From an uncultured Ruminococcus sp. (GTDB lineage Bacteria; Bacillota; Clostridia; Oscillospirales; Acutalibacteraceae), in the NCBI GenBank assembly GCA_902801245.1, contig CADCHW010000018.1, forward strand, positions 1-40,255: a stretch of 40,255 nucleotides of DNA. The letters are read 5' to 3'. Numbering within the stretch: position 1 is the stretch's first letter; each line of letters starts with the position of its first letter. This document shows, one piece after another, positions 7,992 to 20,494 of the stretch. The position numbers were made by a program, and so were the translations under genes. The notes below the pieces were generated by a model. That model saw nothing but the letters and a program-made list of their open reading frames with translations. It was not told the origin of the DNA and searched no databases.

Positions 7992-8529
7992 AGCCGAATC
8001 CCTCCTCTTCCAGAATTTTTCTCAGGGCGGCTTTCCCTCGTGAAACGTAATTATCAACCTGCTTTGCTGTTTTACGCATAACCTTGGCAGCGTCCTTGTA
8101 GCTCATTTCCTCAAAGTAAACAAGGTGCAAAGCGGTTCGGTAGTCCTCCTTGATTTTCGGCAGAGCATCGTGAAGAAGCCTTGTCTGTTCGTCTTTAAGG
8201 ATATCATTTTCAAATTCAATATACTCATTACTTCTTTCAACGGGTTTGTCAAATTCGTAAAGTGTGACTCTTGAATTTTTCTTTATGAAATTAACCGCCT
8301 TATGATGTGCGATTGAAAATATGTATGTTTTAAGAGAGGACTTAAATTTAAACCTCTCGGGGTGAACTATAAGCTCCGCAAAGCAATCGGCGGCAAGCTC
8401 CTCGGCGGTGTCCTCGTTTTTGACATAGCCGTTTATGAAAAATATCAGATTTTCACGGTAGATGTCTATAATATCGGAGAAAGCGGCTTTATCTCCGTTC
8501 AAGTAACTTCTGTAATAATCCTCACCCAT
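7981..8529 (-). CDS. ECF-type RNA polymerase sigma factor
   Basis: 182 aa from the ATG at 8529, chosen over the GTG at 8535 because GAGGTGA lies 7 nt before it. Region 2 is visible as AFSDIIDIYRENLIFFINGY through LKTYIFSIAHHKAVNFIKK (about 15-85). Region 4, with its helix-turn-helix, is YRTALHLVYFEEMSYKDAAKVMRKT... (about 130-175). A short linker joins them, as expected for group 4 sigma factors. It directs transcription of a regulon usually containing its own operon. It heads sigma, anti-sigma, serpin, so the serpin is probably induced by an envelope or extracellular signal (inference). Confidence 0.92.
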   Translation of the reverse strand: MGEDYYRSYLNGDKAAFSDIIDIYRENLIFFINGYVKNEDTAEELAADCFAELIVHPERFKFKSSLKTYIFSIAHHKAVNFIKKNSRVTLYEFDKPVERSNEYIEFENDILKDEQTRLLHDALPKIKEDYRTALHLVYFEEMSYKDAAKVMRKTAKQVDNYVSRGKAALRKILEEEGFGYEG

Positions 8530-8561
8530 TTGCACCTCACCTCTTTTTTTACAATTCTCCT

Positions 8562-8576
8562 GCGGACGTTGTCCGC
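8562..8576. repeat. Small perfect hairpin upstream of the ECF sigma gene
   Basis: GCGGAC-gtt-GTCCGC. A sister hairpin with compensating bases, GCGGGC-att-GCCCGC, lies at 8748-8762. The pair brackets the roughly 170-bp region upstream of the sigma gene. Confidence 0.6.
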
Positions 8577-8747
8577 CCGCCCCGACCGATAGTTGGTTTT
8601 AATCGGGTAATTTTTGACCGACTTTATTTGGTATAATAACAATCATATCAATAGATTTTTGTTGATAATACTACCGTTTAACAATTAAAGTCAAATAAGG
8701 TAATTAAAGTTGAATTATACAAGATGCCGCACCTTCGACCCTTTTCA

Positions 8748-8762
8748 GCGGGCATTGCCCGC
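8748..8762. repeat. Small perfect hairpin between vanY-like gene and sigma operon
   Basis: GCGGGC-att-GCCCGC, just downstream of the VanY stop codon on the minus strand. There is no T-run after it, so it is a weak candidate for an intrinsic terminator. Confidence 0.5.
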
Positions 8763-8766
8763 CGCA

Positions 8767-9711
8767 TTATTCTGTTAGGTATTCTTCAAGGCATACTCCG
8801 CTGTTATAAATCTCCTCCGCCGCAATCTTGCCTACATATCTGTAATGCCACGGCTCATAGTCAATACCGGTAATATCCTCCTTACCCTGCGGATATCTTA
8901 AAATAAATCCGTACTTGTAGGCATTATCCGCAAGCCAAGTGTAAACTGATTCATTGGACGAATAATTCGTGTCCGCATTAATGTCAAGAGCAAGTCCGAG
9001 CTGATGTTCGCTTGTACCGGGTTTTGCCACCCACTTTTTAGCTTCGGCTTTTGCGTCCTCTTCGCTGTAGCCTTGTGCTATGTAGTCGCTGATGTAATTC
9101 TGCATAATCTCTTCCTGCTCCTCGGCTGTTCTGTATGCTTCGCCGATAACGGGATAAATGCCGACTGCCGTCATATCGTTCAGCATTTCCTGCAAATCGT
9201 CGTAAATTCTGCTGTCAACTTTCTTTCCGTTATCAAGCTCGGTCAGAGTAAAATCATAGCTTTCGGGGATAGGATTATCCTTATTCACAATAATCAGATT
9301 CCACACTCCTCTGTATGGGAAAATAGTTCCCGTGGCAGCTTCGCTGTCTTCATCGGAGCTTGTTATATCGCTGTCGGAGTTTTTATCCGTATCTGTAGTA
9401 TCTGTATTTGTATCGCTGTCGGTATTCTTGTAGGTGCTTGTATCGCTGTCTGTATCGGAAGACCTCTCGCTGTCGGTGCTTTTATCCGAAGATTTTTCAA
9501 CCTCGGCATCTTCTTCGTCCAATTCAAAAAAATTCTCCGTTTCAAGATAACTGTCCGCAGTTTCGACCGCCGCAGTATCGTTTGTTGCGGCACTTTCCGA
9601 CATTTCGTCAAAAGACTTATCGCCGTTCATAGTATATACGCCCACCAAAGCCGCAGCCGCAATCACAACGATTATAATCTGCAAGCTCTTCATTTTGCCA
9701 ATTTTACTCAT
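8767..9711 (-). CDS. VanY-family D,D-carboxypeptidase, membrane anchored with Ser-Asp-Thr linker
   Basis: 314 aa. One N-terminal transmembrane helix (about 8-27). A roughly 100-residue linker follows, with a Ser/Asp/Thr-rich low-complexity stretch (about 74-125). The peptidase M15B/VanY domain spans about 135-314. The zinc and catalytic signature is complete: SEHQLGLALD with His236 and Asp243, and EPWHYR with Glu286 and His289. The family removes the terminal D-Ala from peptidoglycan stem peptides outside the cell. Being membrane tethered by a long flexible arm, it should act in the wall. An AGGAG ribosome site precedes the ATG. A shorter paralogue is at 24120-24770. Housekeeping remodelling is more likely than vancomycin resistance, since no vanHAX-type genes are nearby. 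Confidence 0.92.
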   Translation of the reverse strand: MSKIGKMKSLQIIIVVIAAAALVGVYTMNGDKSFDEMSESAATNDTAAVETADSYLETENFFELDEEDAEVEKSSDKSTDSERSSDTDSDTSTYKNTDSDTNTDTTDTDKNSDSDITSSDEDSEAATGTIFPYRGVWNLIIVNKDNPIPESYDFTLTELDNGKKVDSRIYDDLQEMLNDMTAVGIYPVIGEAYRTAEEQEEIMQNYISDYIAQGYSEEDAKAEAKKWVAKPGTSEHQLGLALDINADTNYSSNESVYTWLADNAYKYGFILRYPQGKEDITGIDYEPWHYRYVGKIAAEEIYNSGVCLEEYLTE

Positions 9712-10016
9712 AAAAAATCTCCTGCTTTCATTTTCATAAATTAAGTCAATTTAAAATTCAAATTTCCTCACTAATAATAACATTTTTTTTTAGAATTTAC
9801 AAGTTTGTTACGTATGAACAATGTTACTTTTTCAAGTTTGTACAATATTCATAATTATATGATAAATTTTCTAAGGTTTTACACAAAAATAAATTCCGTA
9901 CACGTTTCCGGGAGTTTCGTTTAATTTTCTGTGTAAAACAAGCCTTTTTATACCTTGAAATCCCTGTTGCTATGCGATTTTTTTCTTGTCAAGCAGAAAT
10001 TTTTTCAAAACACCTC
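9712..10016. other. Intergenic region between divergent vanY-like gene and rpoB
   Basis: AT-rich. It must hold the vanY-like promoter on the minus strand, but no convincing consensus pair was found. No ORF, tRNA or strong hairpin is visible. Confidence 0.4.
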
Positions 10017-10045
10017 TTGACAATTTGACTTTTTAACGCTATAAT
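10017..10045 (+). promoter_or_regulatory. Perfect consensus promoter of rpoBC
   Basis: TTGACA (10017-10022), 17-bp spacer, TATAAT (10040-10045). It predicts a leader of about 225 nt before rpoB. A second, weaker -10 box TATAAT sits at 10186-10191 with a poor -35. Confidence 0.8.
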
Positions 10046-10277
10046 AGTAAATTGTATCATAATAGCGATTATTACGCTGTTATCAATTCTTCCGAAAATT
10101 TTCTGTTGCAATATTACCTATAAAGAAAAGAAATTACACTGTGAGTTTGTGCATTTATACAAACTTAAAAAATCGGAATTTTCGGTATAATTTGCATATC
10201 AAACAAAAGAATTGTAATTGTTTGATATTTTTAAGGAACGTATTTTTTAAATGTAAGATTGGAGTGACAACAAGCCT

Positions 10278-13200
10278 ATGGTGAATGTAAAACCTGTACA
10301 ATTGGGAAATACAACTCGTATGAGCTTCGGTAAAATCGATGAAGTTATCGGTATGCCTAACCTTATTGAAATTCAGAAGAAGTCCTTCGAGTGGTTTTTA
10401 ACCGACGGTCTTAAAGAGGTTTTTAAAGATGTTTCGGGTATAAGCGACCATTCGGGTAATCTCGTGCTTGATTTCGTAGATTATTTTCTCGATATCGACC
10501 ACCCTAAACACCCTGTTATAGAGTGCAAGGAAAGAGATGCTACATATGCCGCACCTTTGAGAGTTACCGCACGTCTTATTAACCGTGAAACAGGAGAAGT
10601 TAAGGAATCCAATATCTATATGGGTGATTTTCCGCTTATGACTGCAAGCGGTACATTCGTTATAAACGGTGCGGAGCGTGTTATCGTATCTCAGCTTGTA
10701 AGAAGCCCCGGCGTGTACTACAAAATGGATCACGACAAGACAGGTAAAGAGCTTTTCTCCTCAACCGTTATCCCTAACAGAGGTGCTTGGCTTGAATACG
10801 AAAACGACGTAAACGATGTATTTTACGTAAGAATAGACAAAAACAGAAAAATTCCTGTAACGGCATTTATCCGTGCTCTCGGTCTTGGTACGGAGGACGA
10901 AATTTACGAGTACTTCGGCGACGACGCACGTATCAGAGCGACTATCGCAAAGGACGGCTGTAAATCTCAAGAGGACGGTCTTATCGAGGTTTACAAGAAA
11001 CTCCGCCCGAGTGAGCCGCCGACAGTCGAAAGTGCCCAGCAGCACATTGACAACCTCTTCTTTGACCCCAGACGTTACGATATGTCGAGAGTCGGAAGAT
11101 ACAAGTATAACAAGAAGCTTGCAATTTCTCACCGTCTTATCGACCGCACACTTGCACAGCACGTTGTAAACCCCAGAACAGGCGAGCTTATCGCTATGGA
11201 GGGTGAGGTTGTAAACCGTGAAAAGGCTCTCGAAATCGAAAACGCAGGTATCAGAGAAGTTCTCATAAAGCTTGACAACGACAGCATTATCAAGGTTATC
11301 TCCAACGGTATGGTTGACCTTACAAAGTATGTTGACTTTGATATTGCAGAGGTTGAGATTGACGAGAAAGTTCGTTTCAACGTTCTCAGTGAAATTCTCG
11401 ATATGGGTCTTGAGGGTGAAGAGCTTAAGACAGAAATCAAAAGACGCAAGCCCGACCTTGTTCCGAATACTATCACTATCGATGATATTTTCTCCTCAAT
11501 CAACTATATGAACAACCTTGCAAACGGCATTGGTGTAACAGATGATATCGACCACCTCGGAAACCGCCGTATTCGCTGTGTAGGCGAACTTTTGCAGAAT
11601 CAGTTCAGAATAGGCTTCTCCAGACTTGAAAGAGTTATCCGTGAAAGAATGACCTTGCAGGCTCAGGATCTTGAAGCACTCACTCCAAATTCACTTATAA
11701 ACATTCGTCCCGTAACGGCGGCTATTAAAGAGTTCTTCGGTTCATCACCGCTTTCACAGTTCATGGATCAGAACAATCCGCTTGCGGAGCTTACGCATAA
11801 AAGACGTTTGTCCGCACTTGGACCAGGCGGTCTTTCGAGAGATCGTGCAGGATTTGAGGTTCGTGACGTTCACTACAGCCACTACGGCAGAATGTGTCCT
11901 ATCGAAACCCCTGAAGGTCCGAACATCGGTCTTATCTCCTATCTTGCAACGTTTGCAAGAATAAACTCCTACGGCTTCATTGAAGCTCCTTTCAGAAAAA
12001 TTGACAAGGAAACCGGTATTGTAACAGATGAAGTTATCTATATGACAGCGGACGTTGAGGACGAATTTGTTGTCGCTCAGGCGAACGAACCGCTTGACGA
12101 AAATCACCGCTTTGTAAATGCAAAGGTTCACGGACGTTTCAGAGATGAGTTCGTTGAGCTTGAAGCTTCGAGATTCGATTTTATGGACGTATCTCCTCGA
12201 ATGGTAGTTTCCGTTGCTACAGCTATGATTCCGTTCCTTGAGAACGATGACGCAAACCGTGCTCTTATGGGTTCTAACATGCAGCGTCAGGCAGTGCCGC
12301 TTCTTGTTACGGAGTCCCCGATTGTAGGTACGGGTATCGAGTATAAGGCAGGTGTTGACTCCGGTGTTTGTCTGCTTGCCGAGGGCAGCGGTATAGTTAC
12401 GGCTGTAAGTGCGGACGTTATCACAGTCAAGTACGACACAAAAGACCCGAACAGTACAGGAAGAACTGTTGACCACGAAGTTACAAAGTTCCTGCGTTCA
12501 AACCAAGGTACTTGTATCAATCAGATTCCGATTGTAGAAGTTGGTCAGAGAGTTAAGAAAGGTGATGTTCTCGCCGACGGTCCGGCTACAAAGAACGGCG
12601 AAATTTCCCTCGGTAAAAATGCCCTTATCGGCTTTATGACATGGGAAGGCTACAACTACGAGGACGCCGTACTTCTTAACGAAAAAATGGTACGTGACGA
12701 TTATTATACATCTATTCATATTGAAGAATATGAAACAGAAGCAAGAGATACAAAGCTCGGACCGGAAGAAATCACAAGAGAAATTCCGAATGTCGGCGAT
12801 GATATGCTTAAAAATCTTGACGAGGACGGTATTATCCGTATCGGTGCAGAGGTTAAAACAGGCGACATTCTTGTCGGCAAAGTAACTCCGAAAGGTGAAA
12901 CCGAGCTTACGGCAGAAGAACGTTTGCTCCGTGCTATTTTCGGTGAGAAAGCAAGAGAGGTTAGAGATACCTCGCTTAGAGTTCCTCACGGCGAATGCGG
13001 TACTGTAGTTGACGTTAAAGTATTTACAAGAGAAAACAGTGACGAGCTTGCACCGGGTGTAAACAAGGTTGTCCGCTGCTACCTCGCACAGAAGAGAAAA
13101 ATCAGCGTCGGTGACAAGATGGCAGGTCGTCACGGAAACAAGGGTGTTGTTTCGAGAATACTTCCGCAGGAGGATATGCCTTTCCTCCCCGACGGAACTC

Positions 13201-14186
13201 CTCTTGACATTGTGCTTAACCCCCTCGGCGTACCGTCACGTATGAACATAGGACAGGTTCTCGAAGTTCACCTCGGCTATGCGGCTAAAGCTCTCGGTTG
13301 GAAGATTATGACTTCCGTATTCGACGGTGCTCACGAGCAGGATATTTTCCAGATTTACGAGGATATTGCAGTAAAGGCTAAAAACAGAGAACTGCCGCCG
13401 CCGGAATCTCCGAAGTTCATTGACTTTACGGAGTGCTTCGACAAGAACGGCATTTCAATGGAGTGTAAAACAAGAGTTCGTGACGGACGTACAGGCGATT
13501 ACTTCGACAACCCCGTTACGGTAGGTTATATGTACTACCTTAAACTTCACCACCTTGTAGACGATAAAATTCACGCACGTTCCACAGGTCCTTACTCTCT
13601 CGTAACGCAGCAGCCTCTCGGCGGTAAAGCCCAGTTCGGCGGACAGCGTTTCGGAGAAATGGAGGTTTGGGCACTTGAGGCTTACGGTGCGGCTTACACC
13701 CTCCAAGAAATTCTTACGGTTAAGTCGGACGACGTTGTAGGACGTGTAAAGACATACGAAGCAATCGTTAAGGGTGAGAATATCCCGAAGCCGGGTATTC
13801 CCGAATCGTTCAAGGTACTCATTAAAGAATTGCAGTCGCTTGCGCTTGACGTAAAGGTTCTTGACGAACAGGGCGAGGAAATCGACCTCAAACAAGACCT
13901 TGACGAAGAAACAAATCCGAAGGCAGTCGAGAACAGTTCGTTCCCGGGCAAGTCGGTTATGACAAGCAACGATATGAAAGGTATGACCTACGAGGACGAC
14001 CCGAGCGGTGCGAATATGATTGACGAATCGGGCATTATCGACGACTCTTACAACGATGATGAGTTTTACGATGACGACTTTGACTTTGACGACGACCTCT
14101 TCGGTGATGATGAAGACGAAGACGACGATTTTGATTTCTCCGATGACGATGATGAATTATTCGGCGACGATGAAGATATATTTTAA
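10278..14186 (+). CDS. rpoB: DNA-directed RNA polymerase subunit beta
   Basis: 1302 aa. The catalytic beta subunit, beginning [20 protein letters not shown]. The rifampicin region [21 protein letters not shown] followed by LSALGPGG keeps the wild-type Asp, His and Ser positions. The conserved [16 protein letters not shown] region (here [20 protein letters not shown]) and [20 protein letters not shown] near the C-terminus are intact. The last roughly 55 residues are an unusual Asp/Glu/Phe tail (from about 1245) beyond the normal bacterial end. rplL is not upstream as it is in many bacteria; the divergent neighbour is a vanY-like gene, so rpoBC is an independent unit. GGAG lies 13 nt before the ATG, a long spacer. 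Confidence 0.99.
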   Translation: MVNVKPVQLGNTTRMSFGKIDEVIGMPNLIEIQKKSFEWFLTDGLKEVFKDVSGISDHSGNLVLDFVDYFLDIDHPKHPVIECKERDATYAAPLRVTARLINRETGEVKESNIYMGDFPLMTASGTFVINGAERVIVSQLVRSPGVYYKMDHDKTGKELFSSTVIPNRGAWLEYENDVNDVFYVRIDKNRKIPVTAFIRALGLGTEDEIYEYFGDDARIRATIAKDGCKSQEDGLIEVYKKLRPSEPPTVESAQQHIDNLFFDPRRYDMSRVGRYKYNKKLAISHRLIDRTLAQHVVNPRTGELIAMEGEVVNREKALEIENAGIREVLIKLDNDSIIKVISNGMVDLTKYVDFDIAEVEIDEKVRFNVLSEILDMGLEGEELKTEIKRRKPDLVPNTITIDDIFSSINYMNNLANGIGVTDDIDHLGNRRIRCVGELLQNQFRIGFSRLERVIRERMTLQAQDLEALTPNSLINIRPVTAAIKEFFGSSPLSQFMDQNNPLAELTHKRRLSALGPGGLSRDRAGFEVRDVHYSHYGRMCPIETPEGPNIGLISYLATFARINSYGFIEAPFRKIDKETGIVTDEVIYMTADVEDEFVVAQANEPLDENHRFVNAKVHGRFRDEFVELEASRFDFMDVSPRMVVSVATAMIPFLENDDANRALMGSNMQRQAVPLLVTESPIVGTGIEYKAGVDSGVCLLAEGSGIVTAVSADVITVKYDTKDPNSTGRTVDHEVTKFLRSNQGTCINQIPIVEVGQRVKKGDVLADGPATKNGEISLGKNALIGFMTWEGYNYEDAVLLNEKMVRDDYYTSIHIEEYETEARDTKLGPEEITREIPNVGDDMLKNLDEDGIIRIGAEVKTGDILVGKVTPKGETELTAEERLLRAIFGEKAREVRDTSLRVPHGECGTVVDVKVFTRENSDELAPGVNKVVRCYLAQKRKISVGDKMAGRHGNKGVVSRILPQEDMPFLPDGTPLDIVLNPLGVPSRMNIGQVLEVHLGYAAKALGWKIMTSVFDGAHEQDIFQIYEDIAVKAKNRELPPPESPKFIDFTECFDKNGISMECKTRVRDGRTGDYFDNPVTVGYMYYLKLHHLVDDKIHARSTGPYSLVTQQPLGGKAQFGGQRFGEMEVWALEAYGAAYTLQEILTVKSDDVVGRVKTYEAIVKGENIPKPGIPESFKVLIKELQSLALDVKVLDEQGEEIDLKQDLDEETNPKAVENSSFPGKSVMTSNDMKGMTYEDDPSGANMIDESGIIDDSYNDDEFYDDDFDFDDDLFGDDEDEDDDFDFSDDDDELFGDDEDIF

Positions 14187-14207
14187 TTAAAGGGAGGATA
14201 AAGAACT

Positions 14208-17813
<3,606 letters not shown>

Positions 17814-17862
17814 GCCGAGTATTTTACAAAACTATCAACTCCTTAAAATATATTTATTTACA

Positions 17863-17904
17863 ACCGAACCCCTCAAGCGTTTTGCTTGGGGGGTTTGGTC
17901 TTTT
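17863..17904 (+). terminator. Terminator of rpoBC
   Basis: ACCGAACCCCTCAAGC (17863-17878) pairs with GCTTGGGGGGTTTGGT (17884-17899) over 16 positions with two G-U pairs, followed by TTTT at 17901-17904. Confidence 0.9.
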
Positions 17905-17976
17905 CAAATAATAAAAATCTCTGCCAATTTTCCGTATTGACAGAGATTTTATTTTATTGTTATCTATCGAATTACT

Positions 17977-18672
17977 CTATCTTCCCCAGTTCTCTGAGCT
18001 TATCAAAATAAAGCTGTCTTTTAGCTTATCAAAATAAAGCTGTCTTTTTCTGACTTTCTCTTTATACTTTTCGCCGTTATCAATGCCGTTATAGATGTAT
18101 TTGTCATACTCTCCCGATTCAAACTCTTCAAGCGTACAAAAGCCGCTGCTGTAAGGTTTTTCGTCATTCCCCTCGTATTCAATATAATCGGAACTATTGA
18201 ATGTTACTCCGACAATAGTTTCACCGTCACTTTCATAGACGTAATTCCAATTTCTGGTATGTTTATGAACCTCGTCCCATTCCGAAACGTCATAAAGCCA
18301 TGGCACTCTGATTCCGTAAACATCTTTGTAATCGTCCGTATAAATGTAACCGTCTTTATAATAAGCACACGGCTGTAAATCAAAATTGTATCTGAAATCT
18401 CCGTACTTCTGCCCTTTGTCATTCTCACCCATTTCGGGCAATTCCTCATCATTCGGGAACGGTGCTTTATTTTCGACACTTACGTGAAGATTTTCCAAAC
18501 GTTCCATAACCTCGGCTTCATAAAACACGCTGTCGAAGCCGTCATAAATATACTTGTCGTACTCGCCTGCTGCAAGCTCCTCATTAGTAATGAAACCCAA
18601 GCCAATACGCTTTTCTTCAAGCTCCTCTTTATCCTTTTTTATACTTTTGATATACTTTCCTATGATTTTCAT
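17977..18672 (-). CDS. C-terminal part of a split anti-sigma/ectodomain protein (repeat ectodomain)
   Basis: 231 aa as an ORF, but the frame is open upstream to 18786 and there is no ribosome site at this ATG, so it reads as the detached second half of the gene at 18738-19244. Sequence units repeat across the two ORFs: LPxMGENxxGQxYG, RNWxYVxxSDG and GEYDKYIYxG (twice here). At the 3' end, a 26-bp tandem duplication (17997-18022 and 18023-18048) changes the frame. Removing one copy would give DKLRELGKIE-stop instead of the present SSENWGR end. Both lesions point to decay. No enzymatic motif was seen; the ectodomain probably sensed a signal. Confidence 0.6.
   Translation of the reverse strand: MKIIGKYIKSIKKDKEELEEKRIGLGFITNEELAAGEYDKYIYDGFDSVFYEAEVMERLENLHVSVENKAPFPNDEELPEMGENDKGQKYGDFRYNFDLQPCAYYKDGYIYTDDYKDVYGIRVPWLYDVSEWDEVHKHTRNWNYVYESDGETIVGVTFNSSDYIEYEGNDEKPYSSGFCTLEEFESGEYDKYIYNGIDNGEKYKEKVRKRQLYFDKLKDSFILISSENWGR
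17997..18048. repeat. Perfect 26-bp tandem duplication inside coding sequence
   Basis: Two adjacent identical copies of a 26-nt unit (17997-18022, 18023-18048). Since 26 is not a multiple of three, the reading frame changes for the last codons of the minus-strand ORF. Confidence 0.95.
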
Positions 18673-18737
18673 ACCGTCCGAATCAAAAACATAAACCCAA
18701 TTTCTGTTTAAACCGTTATCTCTGTCATTCTGCCAAT

Positions 18738-19244
18738 CTACCGCATCATTGTAAACCTCAAAAATACGGGATCTCCTATCATATATTCAAATTCATCTAT
18801 GTAGCAATAACCGATATCGTCATTTCTGCCGCTAACAGCCATAAGTTCAAAACCGTACAAATCCGAACCGTATAACTGACCGTTTTCATTTTCGCCCATT
18901 TTGGGAAGTATTTCGTTTTCGTCAAGCAGTCCTCTTTGCGTCAATCGGCTTGAAAGTTCATCAAGCTCGGAATCGGTGAGATTGACATTATCTTTTTTCG
19001 CACGCTCGGCAAGCTTTTCTCTGAATGTCGCATTTGACGCTGTAACAGTCACAGTACCGACTGCCAGAAGTGCAAGAAGTATAATAGCAATGGCAACCTT
19101 TAAATAAAACGACCTCTTCCTCACTTTACCTTTCGGCTTTTTCTCGTACACGGCATAAACAGATTGCTTATCAACGGGTTTTAAAGAATCGAATGTATCG
19201 CAATAATTTTCTCTGAGAAGCTTTTCCAAATCAAAGTTATTCAT
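18738..19244 (-). CDS. Membrane anti-sigma factor-like protein, N-terminal part (frameshifted)
   Basis: 168 aa. Cytosolic N-terminus of about 45 residues, a transmembrane helix at about 46-69 (FYLKVAIAIILLALLAVGTV) and an extracellular part with LPKMGENENGQLYG. It overlaps the ECF sigma gene by 8 nt, the usual sigma/anti-sigma layout. It ends early at TAG (18738-18740), while the -1 frame continues with EVYNDAVDWQNDRDNG and RNWVYVFDSDG into the ORF at 17977-18672. The switch occurs at an A5/T5 run at 18760-18764. One added base would join both ORFs into a protein of about 420 residues. It is either a pseudogene, a sequencing error or, less likely, programmed frameshifting. Confidence 0.7.
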   Translation of the reverse strand: MNNFDLEKLLRENYCDTFDSLKPVDKQSVYAVYEKKPKGKVRKRSFYLKVAIAIILLALLAVGTVTVTASNATFREKLAERAKKDNVNLTDSELDELSSRLTQRGLLDENEILPKMGENENGQLYGSDLYGFELMAVSGRNDDIGYCYIDEFEYMIGDPVFLRFTMMR

Positions 19245-19713
19245 ACAAATCCTCCTTTAAAATTTTCTCCAACCGCTTTTTTGCTCTTGCAAGCCATGTT
19301 CCGACTGTTGCCTTGTTCTTATTTAAAATTTCGGATATTTCGTTAATGGAATATCCCTCTTTATAGTACAGTTCTATTACAATACGATAATTAGCGGGCA
19401 GTTTTTTTACACTCTCCCAAACCGCCTTGCTTTCGTCCTCCTCAAACGGGATATTCTCGTCAAGGTCGATTTTATTTCTGAACCAATAGGATTTCAAGCT
19501 ATCCTTTCCGAGATTGACGGCTACCCTGATAAGCCATGCTTTTTTATGCTCTTCGCTTTCAAATTCGGGGTGTTTTTTTATATACCTGAAAAAAGTTTCC
19601 TGTACAATATCCTGAGCGTCACTGTAATTTCCGCAGCAGGCATAGGCGGCTCTGAATACGGTTTGGCTGTACTTGTCAACCGTTTTTTCAAAATCATCTT
19701 TTTCTATGTACAT
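19237..19713 (-). CDS. ECF-type RNA polymerase sigma factor
   Basis: 158 aa from the ATG at 19713, which has AAAGGAGGT before it; the frame is open further upstream, to 19767, but without a ribosome site. Region 2 is YSQTVFRAAYACCGNYSDAQDIVQETFFRYIKKH and region 4 is LPANYRIVIELYYKEGYSINEISEILNKNKATVGTWLARAKKRL (each broken here only by normal family variation). It is a sigma-70 family group 4 protein. It is paired with the overlapping anti-sigma-like gene, which is frameshifted, so this sigma factor may be poorly controlled or its system may be decaying. Confidence 0.92.
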   Translation of the reverse strand: MYIEKDDFEKTVDKYSQTVFRAAYACCGNYSDAQDIVQETFFRYIKKHPEFESEEHKKAWLIRVAVNLGKDSLKSYWFRNKIDLDENIPFEEDESKAVWESVKKLPANYRIVIELYYKEGYSINEISEILNKNKATVGTWLARAKKRLEKILKEDLYE

Positions 19714-19804
19714 AGCAGTTTTACCTCCTTTGTATATAACACGATTCAGAACCCCGAAATTTTTCACTTGATTTTAAATTTTCTTCATATAAATATTATA
19801 AACA

Positions 19805-19842
19805 AAACGACAGGCACAAATCAACGCTGCCTGCCGTTTTTT
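19805..19842 (-). terminator. Terminator downstream of the HD-domain gene
   Basis: AAACGaCAGGCA pairs with TGCCTGcCGTTT. T-rich tracts flank both sides, so it is probably bidirectional. It sits between the HD gene and the ECF sigma gene. Confidence 0.65.
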
Positions 19843-19932
19843 ATAAAGTTAATATATTATTTTATCAAAGCAAACCTTTGGTCGGGTTCGTGAGTGCCGA
19901 AACAAATCAAACTATCTTCACGTAATAAAATA

Positions 19933-20361
19933 TCAACTTTCCAAAAGCTCCATAGCTTTTTTATACTTCTCGTTTCGCTGGATATCCTTTGCTGTTACCT
20001 CTTCAAGACGTGTCAAATCGCTGTTGTGCTTTAAGTCCTCAAGCTTCACAGCCGCAGCAATGGGATTCTTTTTCACCTGTGCAATATAATCCATATAGTC
20101 AATATTTGGGGAATGGGTCATTGCGGCAACGGCGGAAATAACATCTTCCGAAAATCCGTATTTTTTTAGGTCGTTAAGAGTAATATCGGAATCTTCGACA
20201 ACATCGTGCAGAAGTGCGACAATAGTTGTATCCTCATCTTTCATCTGTTCGGCAATGTGAAACGGGTGAAATACATACGGCAGACCGCTTTTGTCAAGCT
20301 GATGTGCATGTGCTTTAAAACAAATTTTCATTGCAAGTTTTGTGTATTCAGTATAAATCAT
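19933..20361 (-). CDS. HD-domain hydrolase of RelA/SpoT (MESH1/small alarmone hydrolase) type
   Basis: 142 aa, HD domain only. The metal and catalytic pattern of Rel hydrolases is visible: HP at residues 32-33 in YVFHPFHIA, LLHDVVED (His52, Asp53, Glu56, Asp57), and KLEDLKHNSD with Asp109 and Asn113, matching KxxDxxHN. There is no synthetase or TGS/ACT domain, so it resembles free-standing (p)ppGpp hydrolases. A related nucleotide substrate is also possible. A soluble, Mn-dependent activity is expected. It is transcribed alone. Confidence 0.8.
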   Translation of the reverse strand: MIYTEYTKLAMKICFKAHAHQLDKSGLPYVFHPFHIAEQMKDEDTTIVALLHDVVEDSDITLNDLKKYGFSEDVISAVAAMTHSPNIDYMDYIAQVKKNPIAAAVKLEDLKHNSDLTRLEEVTAKDIQRNEKYKKAMELLES

Positions 20362-20494
20362 ATAAACAACCGCCTTTTATTTTATACTTTCATTATATTA
20401 CATAACTAATGAAATTTCAAGTATTTTTCTATGAATATTTTTACAAATATTGCAGAAAATATTTTATACTAATTTTATAGAACAGGTGATTAAA

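Noticed and set aside
8767..9711. Vancomycin-resistance cluster
   Set aside because: Only VanY-type carboxypeptidases are present; no vanH, ligase vanA/B or vanX genes and no VanRS two-component genes are nearby.
11754..12476. Antisense ORF within rpoB and similar long antisense frames within rpoC
   Set aside because: They are complementary-strand shadows of highly conserved genes, without ribosome sites or family matches.
19868..19915. Possible fourth copy of the dispersed repeat (CCTTTGGTCG...CGAAAC)
   Set aside because: Only a short, interrupted match; the hairpins and the GGCAACAGCG block are missing.
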